This document shows positions 46,101 through 57,046 of a DNA stretch of 64,000 nucleotides, piece by piece. Source of the stretch: Paramyrothecium sp. XJ0827 (lineage: Eukaryota; Ascomycota; Sordariomycetes; Hypocreales; Stachybotryaceae). The number at the start of each line of letters is the position of its first letter. Position 1 is the first letter of the stretch. Location of the stretch: positions 3,720,001 through 3,784,000 of the forward strand of contig JAJFPB010000005.1 in NCBI GenBank assembly GCA_020881915.1, read 5' to 3'. Under the pieces are notes generated by a model. The model made no database searches. It saw only the letters and a list, made by a program, of their open reading frames with translations, and was not told where the DNA came from. The position numbers were made by a program, and so were the translations under genes.

Positions 46101-48383
46101 TGTTCTTGCAACTCTCCTCCCCACTCTCGAAGAGGGCTTGCAAACATCCACAGATACCGACGCCAAGCAGGGTATCTGTCTTGCCCTTCGAGAACTCATC
46201 TCATCGGCTGCGCCCGAATCTTTGGAGGAGCATGAGAAGACACTTATCTCTGTGGTACGTACCGCTTTGACTGACTCTGATGAAGATGTCAGGCAAGCTG
46301 CTGCAGAAGCCTTCGATTCGCTACAGGATATCCTTGGCAAGAGAGCTGTTGACCAGGTGCTGCCATATTTGTTGAACCTGCTCCGTTCCCCAGAGGATGC
46401 CGACAACGCCTTGTCAGCCCTGCTGACGCTTCTTACCGAGACCACACGCTCGAGTATTATTCTACCCAACCTCATTCCTACTCTTACGACACCACCTATT
46501 TCTGCTTTCGATGCAAAGGCACTGGCGTCTCTTTCCAAGGTTGCAGGTGCAGCTATGAACCGACGACTGCCCAATATCATCAACTCACTATTGGAGAATG
46601 AGGTCACTTGCAAAGATGAGGATCTGCGCATTGAACTGGAGGCGTCTTTCGACACGGTTATCCAATCCATTGATGACTATGATGGGCTGAACACCATTAT
46701 GAACGTACTTCTAGGACTTCTCAAGAATGATGACCACAAAAAGAGAGCTGCCACGGCCCGCCATCTGGGCAACTTTTTCATGGCAGCAGCGGTGGACTAC
46801 TCACGCTACAACCAGGACATCATTCTCTCTCTCTTGACCTCATTCGATGACAGCGACATGGACGTTGTAAAGGCAGCCTGGGCAGCATTAACAGAGTTCA
46901 CCAAGAAGCTCAAGAAGGAAGACATGGAGTCGCTCGTTGCTTCAACTCGACAAACTCTTCAGCGAGTAGGCGTAGCTGGTACAAACCTGCGCGGCTTCGA
47001 GCTTCCCAAGGGTATTAACGCTATTTTACCAATATTCTTGCAAGGCCTGATGAACGGCTCCGCGGACCAAAGAGTGCAAGCGGCCCTCGGCATCTCAGAC
47101 ATTGTGGACAGGACAAGCGAGGCTTCATTGAAGCCTTTCGTTACTCAGATAACTGGTCCTCTTATTCGTGTCGTGTCTGAACGAGCTACCGAGGTCAAGT
47201 CGGCGATTCTCCTCACCCTCAACAACCTGCTGGACAAGATGCCCACAGCTCTAAAACCGTTTTTACCGCAGCTTCAACGCACATTTGCCAAGTCTCTCGC
47301 GGATACTTCGAGCGAGACGCTCAGAAGCCGCGCTGCAAAGGCTCTTGGTACCCTCATCAAGTACACCCCACGTATTGATCCCCTGATAGCCGAGCTTGTG
47401 ACTGGGTCAAAGACCACGGATCACGGCGTTAGAACAGCCATGCTCAAGGCATTGTATGAGGTAATCAGCAAGGCTGGCGCGAACATGGGAGAAACTTCTA
47501 GAACGGCCGTCTTGTCTATCATTGACATGGAAACGGACGAGAGAGACGAAGCGATGACAGTCACCAACGCCAAGCTCCTCGGTGCCCTTATCAAAAACGT
47601 TCCCGAGGAAGCTGCACTGAATCTGTTGAAGAACAGAGTGGTCACATCCAACTTCACAAATTCGTCGGCTTTGGGGCTCAATGCAGTGCTAGTAGAGTCG
47701 CGGGATGTTCTGCTGCAGAGTCCGTTGGTGGCCGAACTTCCAGAGCTTCTGTGCCAAGGCATGACCAACAAGAATGTGAGTTTATCCTACACCACAACCA
47801 TGAAGCCCATTCGTGATTGACTAATCATAACTAGACCTATATTGCGGATAATTATGTTCTTGCTACCGGCAAGCTACTGCTCTCATCCGCCCCGAAGAGC
47901 TTTGATAGCACAAAGAAAATCTTTGAAACCTTAGCAACACTCATACAACCCGGTCAGCCAACCGACTCGCGCCGTCTGGCTCTGGTCATTGTTCGAACGC
48001 TGAGCAGAACAGACATGGATTTGATTCGCCCACACGTGCCGCTCTTGGCACCGCCAATCTTTGCGAGCGTCAGAGACCTGGTGATTCCGGTCAAGCTAGC
48101 CGCGGAGGCGGCTTTTGTAGAATTGTTCAGTGTGGCTGACGAGGAGAGCCGCATCTTTGACAAGTTTATGGCCGGTCCAGGCGCAGATCTGCCAGCCAAC
48201 ACAAAGAGGAGTATGCAGGACTATTTCAAGCGCGTTGCTATGCGTCTAGGATCACAGGCGAGGGAGAGGAGGGAGGCCGAGGGCGGGCAAGGAGGCCTAG
48301 GGCTGTCGAACGACGAGGCGGAGGATGAGCGGGAGATTTGGGGAGTTGGAAAGCTTGAGGTGGGGGAAGAGTTGTTCACGTAG
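40160..48383 (+). CDS. GCN1: Translational activator of Gcn2 kinase, Gcn1
   Basis: Giant ribosome-associated scaffold that passes the uncharged-tRNA/stalled-ribosome signal to the eIF2-alpha kinase Gcn2 (cross-pathway control). Exons 40160-40298, 40388-42453, 42502-47775 and 47835-48383 give 2,675 residues, the normal size (yeast about 2,670). The whole protein is HEAT-like repeats; the central eEF3-like part includes WEARHGIATAFKELSPYL and repeated RVAAA/RGAAYGLAG-type helices, and the region near 44.4-46.2 kb contains the segments typical of the Gcn2-RWD-binding area (for example KRGACDLLGAMAYLDPQQL). Frames join exactly at all three introns. Intron 1 ends in a CCAGCAG tandem acceptor, so residue choice at the junction (SD or Y) is open; intron 2 is 48 bp. 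The C-terminus ends in an acidic WGVGKLEVGEELFT. Upstream and divergent is the DHX29-like helicase. Confidence 0.95.
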
Positions 48384-48996
48384 CTTTGTTGAGATCTACT
48401 AGCTCTGGTGCATGTATTAAAGGAGCACAAAATCGTTAGAAAAGATTCATGTCATCACCATTGCCAGATACGATGCCTCCTTGCATAAGGAAAAGCAACT
48501 GCTCAGCTTGGCCAGGGCTATAATCTCTAGCGACCCTTCTCAAGAAACCAAATCATTTCCAGGCTTCGACAATGCGGTTCCGTAGCACACGGCACGGGGA
48601 AGTGTGGTGTAGTAGCACCTGTCTGAGACGGGCGTGTGGATTTGACTAATTACCTGTGGTGGCCTTTCACGTCGCGCTGAACCCTGAATGATTGCCTTAG
48701 ACAACTCACCGTGGAGGAAAAAAAACCAGGTACACTTTTAGAGCGTTGGAAATGTCCCCTCAGGGAACACAATTTCCACAGTCACGTGATAAGGTTCATT
48801 CCTCTTTTTGGTGAGTCATCAGGGCTCGCTTAGTGCGACAAATGGGGCCCTGTGCACGTGAACCCACACAAACTCAGAGCGGAATGTGCGTGACCCGAGA
48901 AATTCTGGCCTTCGAAAAGCCCCCTCCTCACAAGACTTCAACCTCCCTCCCACACCCAACGAGAGGACCGACCATCACCGCCCAACGACAGTCAAG
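48384..48996. other. Intergenic region GCN1 / eL19
   Basis: 613 bp with the GCN1 3' UTR and the ribosomal-protein promoter. It has a TCACGTGAT at 48782-48790, an E-box-like palindrome also seen in the COX9/MRPL22 promoter. No gene was recognised. Confidence 0.5.
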
Positions 48997-49920
48997 ATGT
49001 AAGTATGATCGAGCAGCAATCGCCTTTCCTATTTGCACCCGGACTACTGCACCAACTTGTTTCGATGGAATACACGGAGATTTGATGGTGGTTGATGTTA
49101 CTTGTATTGGGCGGAAAGTTTGGAGTGTATGATGGCCCACGAAGAGGGACAGAAAAAAAAAATACCCCGAACCCCGACAATGCTTTGCACAACTGCTGTC
49201 AAGGCAACTTGACAGGCACAAACTCTACAATGCTCTGCTGGGCTGTTGGCTAATGACTTTCTCTTTCGTTCAGGGTCAACCTGCGAACTCAGAAGCGCCT
49301 GGCCGCGTCGGTCATTGGCTGCGGCAAGCGCAAGATCTGGCTCGACCCCAACGAGCAGAGCGAGATCTCCAACGCCAACTCCCGCCAGACTGTCCGAAAG
49401 CTCATCTCCGATGGCCTCATCATCCGAAAGCCCGTGACCATGCACTCGCGATCCCGGGCTCGCGAGCTCAACCTGGCCCGCCGGGAGGGCCGCCACCGTG
49501 GCTACGGTAAGCGCAAGGGTACTGCCGACGCCCGTATGCCCTCGCAGGTTCTTTGGATGCGCCGTCTCCGTGTCCTCCGCCGTCTCCTCGTCAAGTACCG
49601 TGCCAGCGGCAAGATCGACAAGCACCTGTACCACGAGCTGTACCACAGCAGCAAGGGTAACGCTTTCAAGCACAAGCGTGCCCTCGTTGAGCACGTATGT
49701 TGAACCCTTTTCCGGGCTGCCTTACGCAGTTTACAAGAGACGAGGGCAATTACTGATCTGCAAACGTTCCTAGATTCACCGTGCCAAGGCCGAGAAGCAG
49801 CGCGAGAAGGCCCTCAAGGACGAGATGGACCTGAAGCGTGCGAAGACCAAGGCTGCCCGCGAGCGCAAGCAGGAGCGTGTGGCGGCGAAGAGGAATGCCC
49901 TGTTGGCCGACGAGGAGTAA
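48997..49920 (+). CDS. RPL19: Cytosolic 60S ribosomal protein eL19
   Basis: Large-subunit ribosomal protein making an intersubunit bridge. Exons: 48997-48998 (only the AT of the start codon), 49274-49694 and 49774-49920, giving 189 residues. Joining AT to the G at 49274 yields [14 protein letters not shown], the invariant eL19 start. Further signatures are [25 protein letters not shown] residues (here [11 protein letters not shown]), [12 protein letters not shown] and [15 protein letters not shown] residues (here [11 protein letters not shown]). The C-terminal third is the long basic helix rich in Lys, Arg and Glu. Intron 1 (275 bp) uses GTAAGT with the G of the apparent ATG as donor. Codon use is strongly C-ending, as expected for a highly expressed fungal gene. 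Confidence 0.96.
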
Positions 49921-51838
49921 ACCACAAAAACGATGACGACGACATTCCGGTCTTGAGAGGAGGCTGCATTCGGAGTCTACGGGTTGGGTCTTTTTTTAAC
50001 GCCCTTGGTGGTTTCACACTACAGTCGTACTGGCGGGGGCTTCTGGCATGTAGCATTGAAATGGAATACATGATGTTTGCATGTCCCTTTTCGCTCTCAC
50101 CAGAGATTCTGGGAGATGGTATTATCAAGGCTGTGAGACCGGGCTCGATAGCCCGACGATTCGGGGTATGGACTTTGCAACTGTAAATTTTGCACCGTCG
50201 GCTGAAATATAGCATGCCTTGCCATACGTACATCTAACAGCATTTAATGCTTGTGAATGTTTCGACGACGAGAATCTGTCTCCTATATCTACCACGAACG
50301 TGCGTGAGGTACAGTTGACACCAGCCGCAGCCCAGACTACCGGCATGTTCATTCTGGGCTTAATCATATGGGATTGACTCGCATAGCGAAGAGGGCGTCA
50401 CTGATCACAAGCACCTTGTTCTGATGTGACAGCAGATACAGCAATCCCAACGAAGTAGGTGTGGTAAACATAATCACTGCGTAGCGCAGACAAATATTGC
50501 TCAATAGGGTTGTGCGGGTCGAGAAGTTCCCCGCGCCCTTGAACAGGATAACGAAAAGAGCTTCGAGAAGAATCAACTAAATATTTGGATCAGAATCCGA
50601 TCAAATTGCCCCCTTAAAGGTGGTGATTTGCGCCAGGGGCATTTCAGCATGCTCCCGCGGTGAGGCGGAAATCCAATGTGCTGCAAGCAAGCGGTCTCAT
50701 CACGCCCAATTTTAGTTGATAAAGAAGGGAAGGAAAAACGGGTCAAGCGCCCGGGCCCATGGCGCGCTAATAAATGTGGGCGGGATCGGAAAAACGTGCC
50801 ATCGTCTACGGCTGGCCCGCGCCACAGGCATTGCCTTACTTGGATGGCTCAGGCGCATCACCTGGTAGCACTCACTCAAGGGCGGCACGGAAGGCTGATA
50901 GTAAGTAACCTGTATTTCGAGACCAAGTGGTCAATGAGTTGTCACCATTCTCATCCGCTGCTGTCTTCGGGGCTGGCGTTGCGGCAGATCTGTTGCCATT
51001 GTGCCAGCATCTACAGCGTGATGGGAACTGTTGAAAGTATTCGGCAACCTCTTCATCACGACTTGACAATGCCACATATCTCTGGCTTACTTAAAGTCCC
51101 TACTGAGCAGCATGATGTGGCTGATGAGCAAGTTCAAAAGAGCTCTTGCAGGTCAGCTATTTCCTGACAAGCAGGGCAACGTCCGCGCGAGCAGACGAGG
51201 TCGCCTGATGACTGCAAAATAGCATAGAATTGGAAGTTAAGCTCCCACCCGTGCACCTTGAGCCTAGGTGGCAGTACCTAGATTCACTAACAAAATTGAC
51301 GATACGGAATGGGAGCGAGCGAAAGCCACCCAGGGTGGGAGGATCGGTTCATATGTACCTTGCATACGCACCGAGCTGTTGAAAAAGCCGAGCTTGGCTT
51401 ACCTCGACGACAACTTGCAGGGTAAGTAGGACAGGAATTGGAAACGGCCACGGATCCTGGACCCGGGGAACAAGTATCTCCTAGCGGAGTCCACAGGGAC
51501 TGTCGCCGCTGCGGGGTTGGTGGCGGGTACCTCTGGGGCTAGTACTGATAGCAAGCTCGGACCCGATTTAAGGTAGCTCGAATGACACCACCACTGAGAC
51601 CGACAACCACTGGCCTTCACCTCACCTTACATCACCTGCTGGCCGAGACCCCGGGCCAGCTTCTCTTCCGTCTGAACTCCCCTCACTGCTGTGCCGCGCT
51701 GCATTTATTGAACGGTAATGGCACGCTGAAGCTCGTCCAGTTCATGAACTTCTCCTCGTCGAGCCGTCCAAATCGCAACCTACGGCCAGCCCCTCCCTGC
51801 GGCCCCAAGCGCCCATCCCCAGCCATCGGTTTCCCGCA
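49921..51838. other. Intergenic region eL19 / serine hydroxymethyltransferase
   Basis: 1.9 kb without a recognisable gene. It contains the eL19 3' UTR and, at its right end, the promoter/leader of the SHMT gene, where upstream ATGs occur from 51582 onward. Confidence 0.5.
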
Positions 51839-51914
51839 ATGTCGCTACCTACAATGCGAGCTTCCTCGCAGGCCCTGCGACGGTTCGCTGGACCGGCTAC
51901 CAGGGCACCAGTGA
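51582..51914 (+). other. Possible upstream ORF overlapping the SHMT start codon
   Basis: An ATG at 51582 opens a 110-codon frame that runs out of frame through the SHMT ATG (51839) and stops at 51914. A second, four-codon frame (ATG GCA CGC TGA) lies at 51719-51730. They matter only if transcription starts upstream of 51582, which the sequence cannot show. Confidence 0.3.
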
Positions 51915-53671
51915 CCCTGCAACGCGCCTCGAGAAGATGTAAATCCTCAATTGCGCTCGAGGGCCAGCAGGCGGTATGACACGGGTCGATTCGAAGCACC
52001 ACGACTGTACAGCTAACCCGCAATCTCGGTAGCTCCTCGCCTCTCACCTCGACAAGGCCGATCCTGCTGTATTTGATATCATTGAGAAGGTACGAACCTC
52101 TCTGGGGGCTATGCGCAGTCTTGTTCGATCACAATGGAATGCCTAACATCGATTGAATCATTGCAGGAGAAAACCAGACAAAAGCACTTCATTAACCTAA
52201 TTCCCTCTGAGAACTTCACTTCTCAGGCTGTCCTCGATGCGTTGGGCAGTGTCATGCAAAGTAACAGCGTCCGCTACTATTGTTGTTCGCGCCGACGGAG
52301 CTAATCATACTGGTTGCTTGCAGACAAATATTCAGAAGGCTACCCTGGCGCCCGTTACTACGGTGGTAATGAGTTCATCGACCAGTCGGAGAGGCTCTGC
52401 CAGCAGCGAGCTCTCGAAGCATTCTCGTTGGATAATAAATCTTGGGGAGTAAATGTTCAGGGTACGCATCTCAACAATGCCGGGAGACGTGCAATTTCGC
52501 TGATCCCTAATGTTTTTTAACAGCCTTGTCTGGCGCTCCCGCCAACCTGTACGTTTACTCAGCTCTTATGGACACGCATGACCGGCTCATGGGTCTTGAC
52601 CTTCCTCACGGTGGTCATCTATCACACGGGTACCAGACTCCGACCAAGAAGATCTCGTTCATCTCCAAGTACTTCGAGACTCTCCCTTACCGCTTAGACG
52701 AGACAACGGGTTACATCGACTACGACAAGCTCGAGGAGACGGCCACGCTCTATCGACCCAAGATCATTGTCGCAGGCGCGAGTGCCTACAGTCGTTTGAT
52801 TGACTACAAGCGCATGCGCGAGATCTGTGACAAGGTTAACGCCTATCTTCTTGCCGATATCGCTCACATCTCTGGTCTTGTTGCTGCCAACGTTCTGCCT
52901 GGCCCATTCTCCTTTGCCGATATTGTCACTACTACAAGCCACAAGAGTCTACGTGGCCCCCGAGGCGCCTTGATTTTCTTCCGGAAGGGCGTCCGACGTC
53001 AAAATCCCAGGACGAAGGAGGACGAGCTGTACAACCTCGAGAACCCGATTAATGCTTCCGTCTTCCCAGGCCACCAAGGGGGGCCTCACAATCACACCAT
53101 CACCGCCCTTGCCGTTGCTCTGAAGCAGGCCCAGACCCCTGATTTCCACGCCTACCAAACACAGGTTCTCGCAAATGCGAAAGCCTTTGCCAATCGATTG
53201 AGCGGAGAGAAGAGCAAGGGCGGGCTCGGCTACCACCTTGTTAGCGGCGGCACCGACAACCATCTCGTGTTGGCCGATCTCAAACCTCAGGGCATCGATG
53301 GTGGCAGGGTAGAGCGTGTGCTCGAGCTGGTGGGCGTCGCCGCCAACAAGAATACGGTGCCGGGCGACAGGTCTGCGCTTGTCCCAGGCGGTCTCCGCAT
53401 GGGCACCCCTGCCATGACGACAAGGGGTTTCAACGAAGATGACTTTGTTCGTGTTGCTGATGTGGTCGATCGCGCCGTGACCATCGCAATTCGTATCGAC
53501 AAGGCCGCCAAGAAGGCTGCAACAGACCGCGGCGAGAAGGCACCCAACAAGCTCAAGTTCTTCATGGATCATTTGGGCAATGGTGACGAAGACCCGGAGA
53601 TTGTTCAGCTGCGTAGCGAGGTGGAGGACTGGGTCGGCACGTATCCTCTCCCATGGGATACTGGAAAATAG
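51839..53671 (+). CDS. SHM1: Serine hydroxymethyltransferase, mitochondrial type
   Basis: PLP enzyme converting serine and tetrahydrofolate to glycine and 5,10-methylene-THF (one-carbon metabolism). Exons 51839-51973, 52033-52089, 52167-52260, 52324-52461 and 52524-53671 give 523 residues. The first 45 residues are Arg/Ser-rich without acids until late ([15 protein letters not shown]), a good mitochondrial presequence; mature homology starts at [20 protein letters not shown]. Folate/PLP signatures are all present: [51 protein letters not shown], and [12 protein letters not shown] with the Schiff-base Lys at about residue 281. The last conserved block has [15 protein letters not shown]. Converges with the isochorismatase-AlkB fusion gene. 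Upstream out-of-frame ATGs might reduce translation. Confidence 0.94.
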
Positions 53672-54196
53672 ACTCTTCTCTGTTCGTTACAGTACAGCAC
53701 AGGGGTGTCCAAATCCAACCACGATATTACGTTGCGATTATGTGTCTTCAGCATTGCCATGATGGAGGTTGCCCTGCTCGAGCAAATAATGCATCTGCAT
53801 GGATCAACTCCAGAATACAGCCAGTCTGTTATGATTATTGATTCCTTTTAGTCACCTATCCCGTCATTTATGTGGAATTTTCATGCTACACGGAGTCAAG
53901 GCGAGAGGGAGGGTTTCTCCCCGAAGAATATGGATCATCATTTCATTTTTTTTGGTTCTTTACACTGCTGCGAGGCAACTGAATGTTGCGAGTCTCAGGT
54001 TACTGCCATGCTAGCGAATTATTAAAAGATCATTGTTTTATATTCAACACATATTGACTTGTAGTCTCGTAGACTTTTCCTACCAATCGCTGGCTCATGA
54101 TCCGTGCTATCCAACGCGCTGCAGATGGGTGATGAATGTTAAATGCAAGCTGACCGCAGCCAGGGCAGGTTTGAAGCTCAATGAACAGCCACGAAT
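53672..54196. other. Convergent intergenic region SHMT / fusion gene
   Basis: 525 bp of presumed 3' UTRs with an AT-rich middle. No other element was recognised. Confidence 0.5.
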
Positions 54197-57046
54197 TCAG
54201 CCGTCACTCGGGGCTGGCCCAAGCGTTTTACCGAGGGCCTTTGCCGTGCCCTCTCTCTCCTTCATCGTGTTGTAGTACTTGCGCAGATTTTCCAGTCCCG
54301 TAAAGAGGGCGTCTCCAAATTCTAAGACCATGACATGGAGCACTGGCCAGACAGCAAAGTCCGGCAGAGAGGGCAGTGGGCCGGCCATGAAATCATCGTC
54401 CGACTCGGCCGCGAAGCGTTCCCAGATGGAAAGCTCGTTTTTTAAAAGAGGCGGGATCTCCCCTTTCATTAGGGACGGCTCTGTCGCATCCTCGCCTTTG
54501 GGGGGTTGGCTCTCTTGGTGCTTGTTCGTCAGTGTACTTCGCTTATGGTGTATCTGGTTCCATCTACTGAGCAATGCAAGGGCCGCTTGGAAGCGAGCAA
54601 ACCGGGCGGCCAGCAACGGTCGGTCGGACGCTGAATCAGCGCTCTTGTCTTGACCGTAGACGGCATCAATATAAAGCATGATTGCAACATCACCCTGGAC
54701 AACAGATTTGCTGGCATCGTTATCCGAAAACTTGACCGACGAAATGCCACCACGTGGGGCAAAATCATCATCACCGTGCTGCTCTGCGATAGCGTCGCTG
54801 GACTTTGCAGGAGGGGCCATGCTGCCTTTGGCGTATCCGATGTCATATTCAGCGAGCATCATTGCAATCCGCAAGTCCACAACTGAATCACCAGACGCAA
54901 AGAACCTGGGGGCAGCTCTTATGTGTAGCACATTGAAGCCTGCGCCATAGTGCGCATCCCAGTCGAACGAGGCAGCATGGTTCTCGGTCCCGAAAGCCCG
55001 CAGCATTTGTATTGCTTCAGGCCCTTGACCGTTGACCACTGGTTGAGCGTCATTGCGTGTCTTGCCAGTCGCACCCTGTCCCCAAATGATGGATTCGTCC
55101 TGGTCAAGGAAAGTGCCAATCTGGCGAAAGGTAAGGGAAATCCGGCCGCCTCCATAAGCCAGCTCCTCGGCTGTCTTGTCCCGATCGGCACGCTTGTCTT
55201 GGCGAATGGAATGAAGCCATTGCATGTTTGTCTGCAGACCCATACGGCAGAGGGAATTGTGCGGGAGTCTTGCTCGCTGTATCTTGCGTTTCGCGCCCTC
55301 AGCGGCCGGCGACGCGGGCGAGCCTGCGCGCGAAGGCTCCTTATCCGGCCTCTTGGTACGCAAGACCATGATGCGTTCCGCGCCAAGGCTTACGTTCGCA
55401 ATATAGGACCCCCGGACAATGTCCAGTGTCTTATCGCTGTGTTCTGAGATGTAGTCACTGCCGTCACGATAACATTGGATGAGGACATGGTTAAGAGAAT
55501 GGCCCAGGTGCTTCTCGGTCTCTGCTTTGATGGCCAAGACAGTTGGGGAGAATGGGAGCAGTGGAGGCGACTCATCTGATGGATGACGGTAAACGGGCAT
55601 GCTGCCGTCCTCGGCAACATCGCCCTGAACGGCCACAAGCCGGGGGACCTCGCCACCTTGATGCGACATGCGTTGCCAACGGACCTCATCTTTAAGGGTG
55701 TAGAAGATGTCTTTTTCCAGCGCGGCAGGAAGCAGATCTTCTATAACATCAGTGTCGCCGGCGCAGAGTCCTTTTTGACGTATTTCTGCTGTGGTATTAT
55801 CCAGAACGGGGTCATTGCCCTCGCCATGGTCAATAGGGGCTTGGGATGACCCTGTTAGTGGTGGGCTCATGGCTTGTTCCACCACCTCATCATCATTAGC
55901 AGTGGCACGTGCCGGGTCGGCAGTCAAAGATGATTCCGATCGCACAGTGTTGCCCACCACTGTCACATCCGGAACACGCTCTTGACCTTGATGAGCCAGT
56001 TCATCCTCTATTTTCGGTTGCATAGACGACTTCTCTGCCGGTTCACTCGAACCCTTGAGCTCATCCTTCCTTATGTCATTTGTATGCTGTGAATCAACAG
56101 CTTCCTCCGCAATACTCCCTTCTCCGCTCAATGAGGGCTTGCTTGTGTCACTAGGTGGAGGGTTGAGAGGAGCGGGTGAGTCTGAAGCAAGCCTAAGACC
56201 AGTCATCGGATTGACAATATCCGGCGACATGCTTGGGCGGGCGCCATCGGGCAGAACTGCACCAGGCTGGGTCTTCTTTGATGTCGCCTTGTCTTTCCTC
56301 TTGGTCTTAGCACTTTGCTTGGGCCTCAGAGACTCAAGAGTTTCGGTATCCGAAGCGATTTCGCAGCCCGTCAGGTCCAGAAGCGACTTCACAGCACGTG
56401 CCTGCCGAGAGTCACTTCGTTGCCCGCAGCAATTTTCGACAATAGTGATGGACAAGCCGTGGCCGGCAGCATCGAGTGCGGTAGCATACACGCCAACGTT
56501 AGCCAGCGACCCGCAGATGAAGACCTCCATGACCATCTTTGCCCGCAACATTCTTAGCAGATGAGTGCCTTGGAAGGCAGAGTAGTGGGTCTTGGTGATG
56601 ACCAGGTCGGATTTGCTAATAGCCTCCTTGACGGCTGCAGGGGGCTCGATGCCGGGGGCTGCCGGCTTGAGACAAAGGGGATCCGCGTGGCTCAAAAAAG
56701 CTTCGGCGTCAGTAGCAGACTCGTCCGAGTCGTCGAGCGACAATGGCGGGAGGGCAACTCTGGAGCGGCGTCCCGTGGATGTCCGGGGTACAATCGGAAG
56801 GCTGTCAGAAACCACAATCTGCTCCGGATCCGCGGTTCGAGGCTCCTCAAAGCGAGATTGAACCCAGACAACGTCGCCGAAAGCACGGAAGGCGGAAGCT
56901 AGCTCGAGCGTTCGGTTAACGAAACCTTCGGGTTCGGTAACGGGCAAAGCGCCGTCTGGGTCAAGAAAATCATTTTGGAAGTCAACGATGATCAAGGCCC
57001 TGCGGGTTGTCAGCTGCGGGAGAGACGCCTGGTCGAAAGCAAACAT
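54197..57046 (-). CDS. Three-domain fusion: isochorismatase-like hydrolase, AlkB-like 2OG-Fe(II) dioxygenase, GST-like domain
   Basis: Single exon of 949 residues from ATG 57046. Domain 1 (about 15-235) is a cysteine-hydrolase/isochorismatase fold: ALIIVDFQNDF with D22, then VITKTHYSAFQGT with K152, then CGSLANVGVYATALDA, where Gly185 occupies the position of the nucleophilic Cys. A disordered, charged linker follows (about 240-425). Domain 2 (about 430-650) is AlkB-like: LIQCYRDGSDYISEHSD supplies iron ligands H536 and D538, the distal ligand is probably H612, and RISLTFRQIGTF supplies the 2-oxoglutarate arginines (R635/R641). The substrate lid resembles ALKBH2/3-type repair enzymes rather than bacterial AlkB. 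Domain 3 (about 700-940) looks like a degenerate glutathione S-transferase with VQGDVAIMLYIDAVYG and C-terminal helices. A role in alkylation damage repair or detoxification is plausible but unproven; the reaction of domain 1 is unknown. Confidence 0.88.
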   Translation of the reverse strand: MFAFDQASLPQLTTRRALIIVDFQNDFLDPDGALPVTEPEGFVNRTLELASAFRAFGDVVWVQSRFEEPRTADPEQIVVSDSLPIVPRTSTGRRSRVALPPLSLDDSDESATDAEAFLSHADPLCLKPAAPGIEPPAAVKEAISKSDLVITKTHYSAFQGTHLLRMLRAKMVMEVFICGSLANVGVYATALDAAGHGLSITIVENCCGQRSDSRQARAVKSLLDLTGCEIASDTETLESLRPKQSAKTKRKDKATSKKTQPGAVLPDGARPSMSPDIVNPMTGLRLASDSPAPLNPPPSDTSKPSLSGEGSIAEEAVDSQHTNDIRKDELKGSSEPAEKSSMQPKIEDELAHQGQERVPDVTVVGNTVRSESSLTADPARATANDDEVVEQAMSPPLTGSSQAPIDHGEGNDPVLDNTTAEIRQKGLCAGDTDVIEDLLPAALEKDIFYTLKDEVRWQRMSHQGGEVPRLVAVQGDVAEDGSMPVYRHPSDESPPLLPFSPTVLAIKAETEKHLGHSLNHVLIQCYRDGSDYISEHSDKTLDIVRGSYIANVSLGAERIMVLRTKRPDKEPSRAGSPASPAAEGAKRKIQRARLPHNSLCRMGLQTNMQWLHSIRQDKRADRDKTAEELAYGGGRISLTFRQIGTFLDQDESIIWGQGATGKTRNDAQPVVNGQGPEAIQMLRAFGTENHAASFDWDAHYGAGFNVLHIRAAPRFFASGDSVVDLRIAMMLAEYDIGYAKGSMAPPAKSSDAIAEQHGDDDFAPRGGISSVKFSDNDASKSVVQGDVAIMLYIDAVYGQDKSADSASDRPLLAARFARFQAALALLSRWNQIHHKRSTLTNKHQESQPPKGEDATEPSLMKGEIPPLLKNELSIWERFAAESDDDFMAGPLPSLPDFAVWPVLHVMVLEFGDALFTGLENLRKYYNTMKEREGTAKALGKTLGPAPSDG

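Noticed and set aside
48999..49273. Possible snoRNA in the 275-bp eL19 intron
   Set aside because: There is an ATGATGG but no D box with flanking complementarity.
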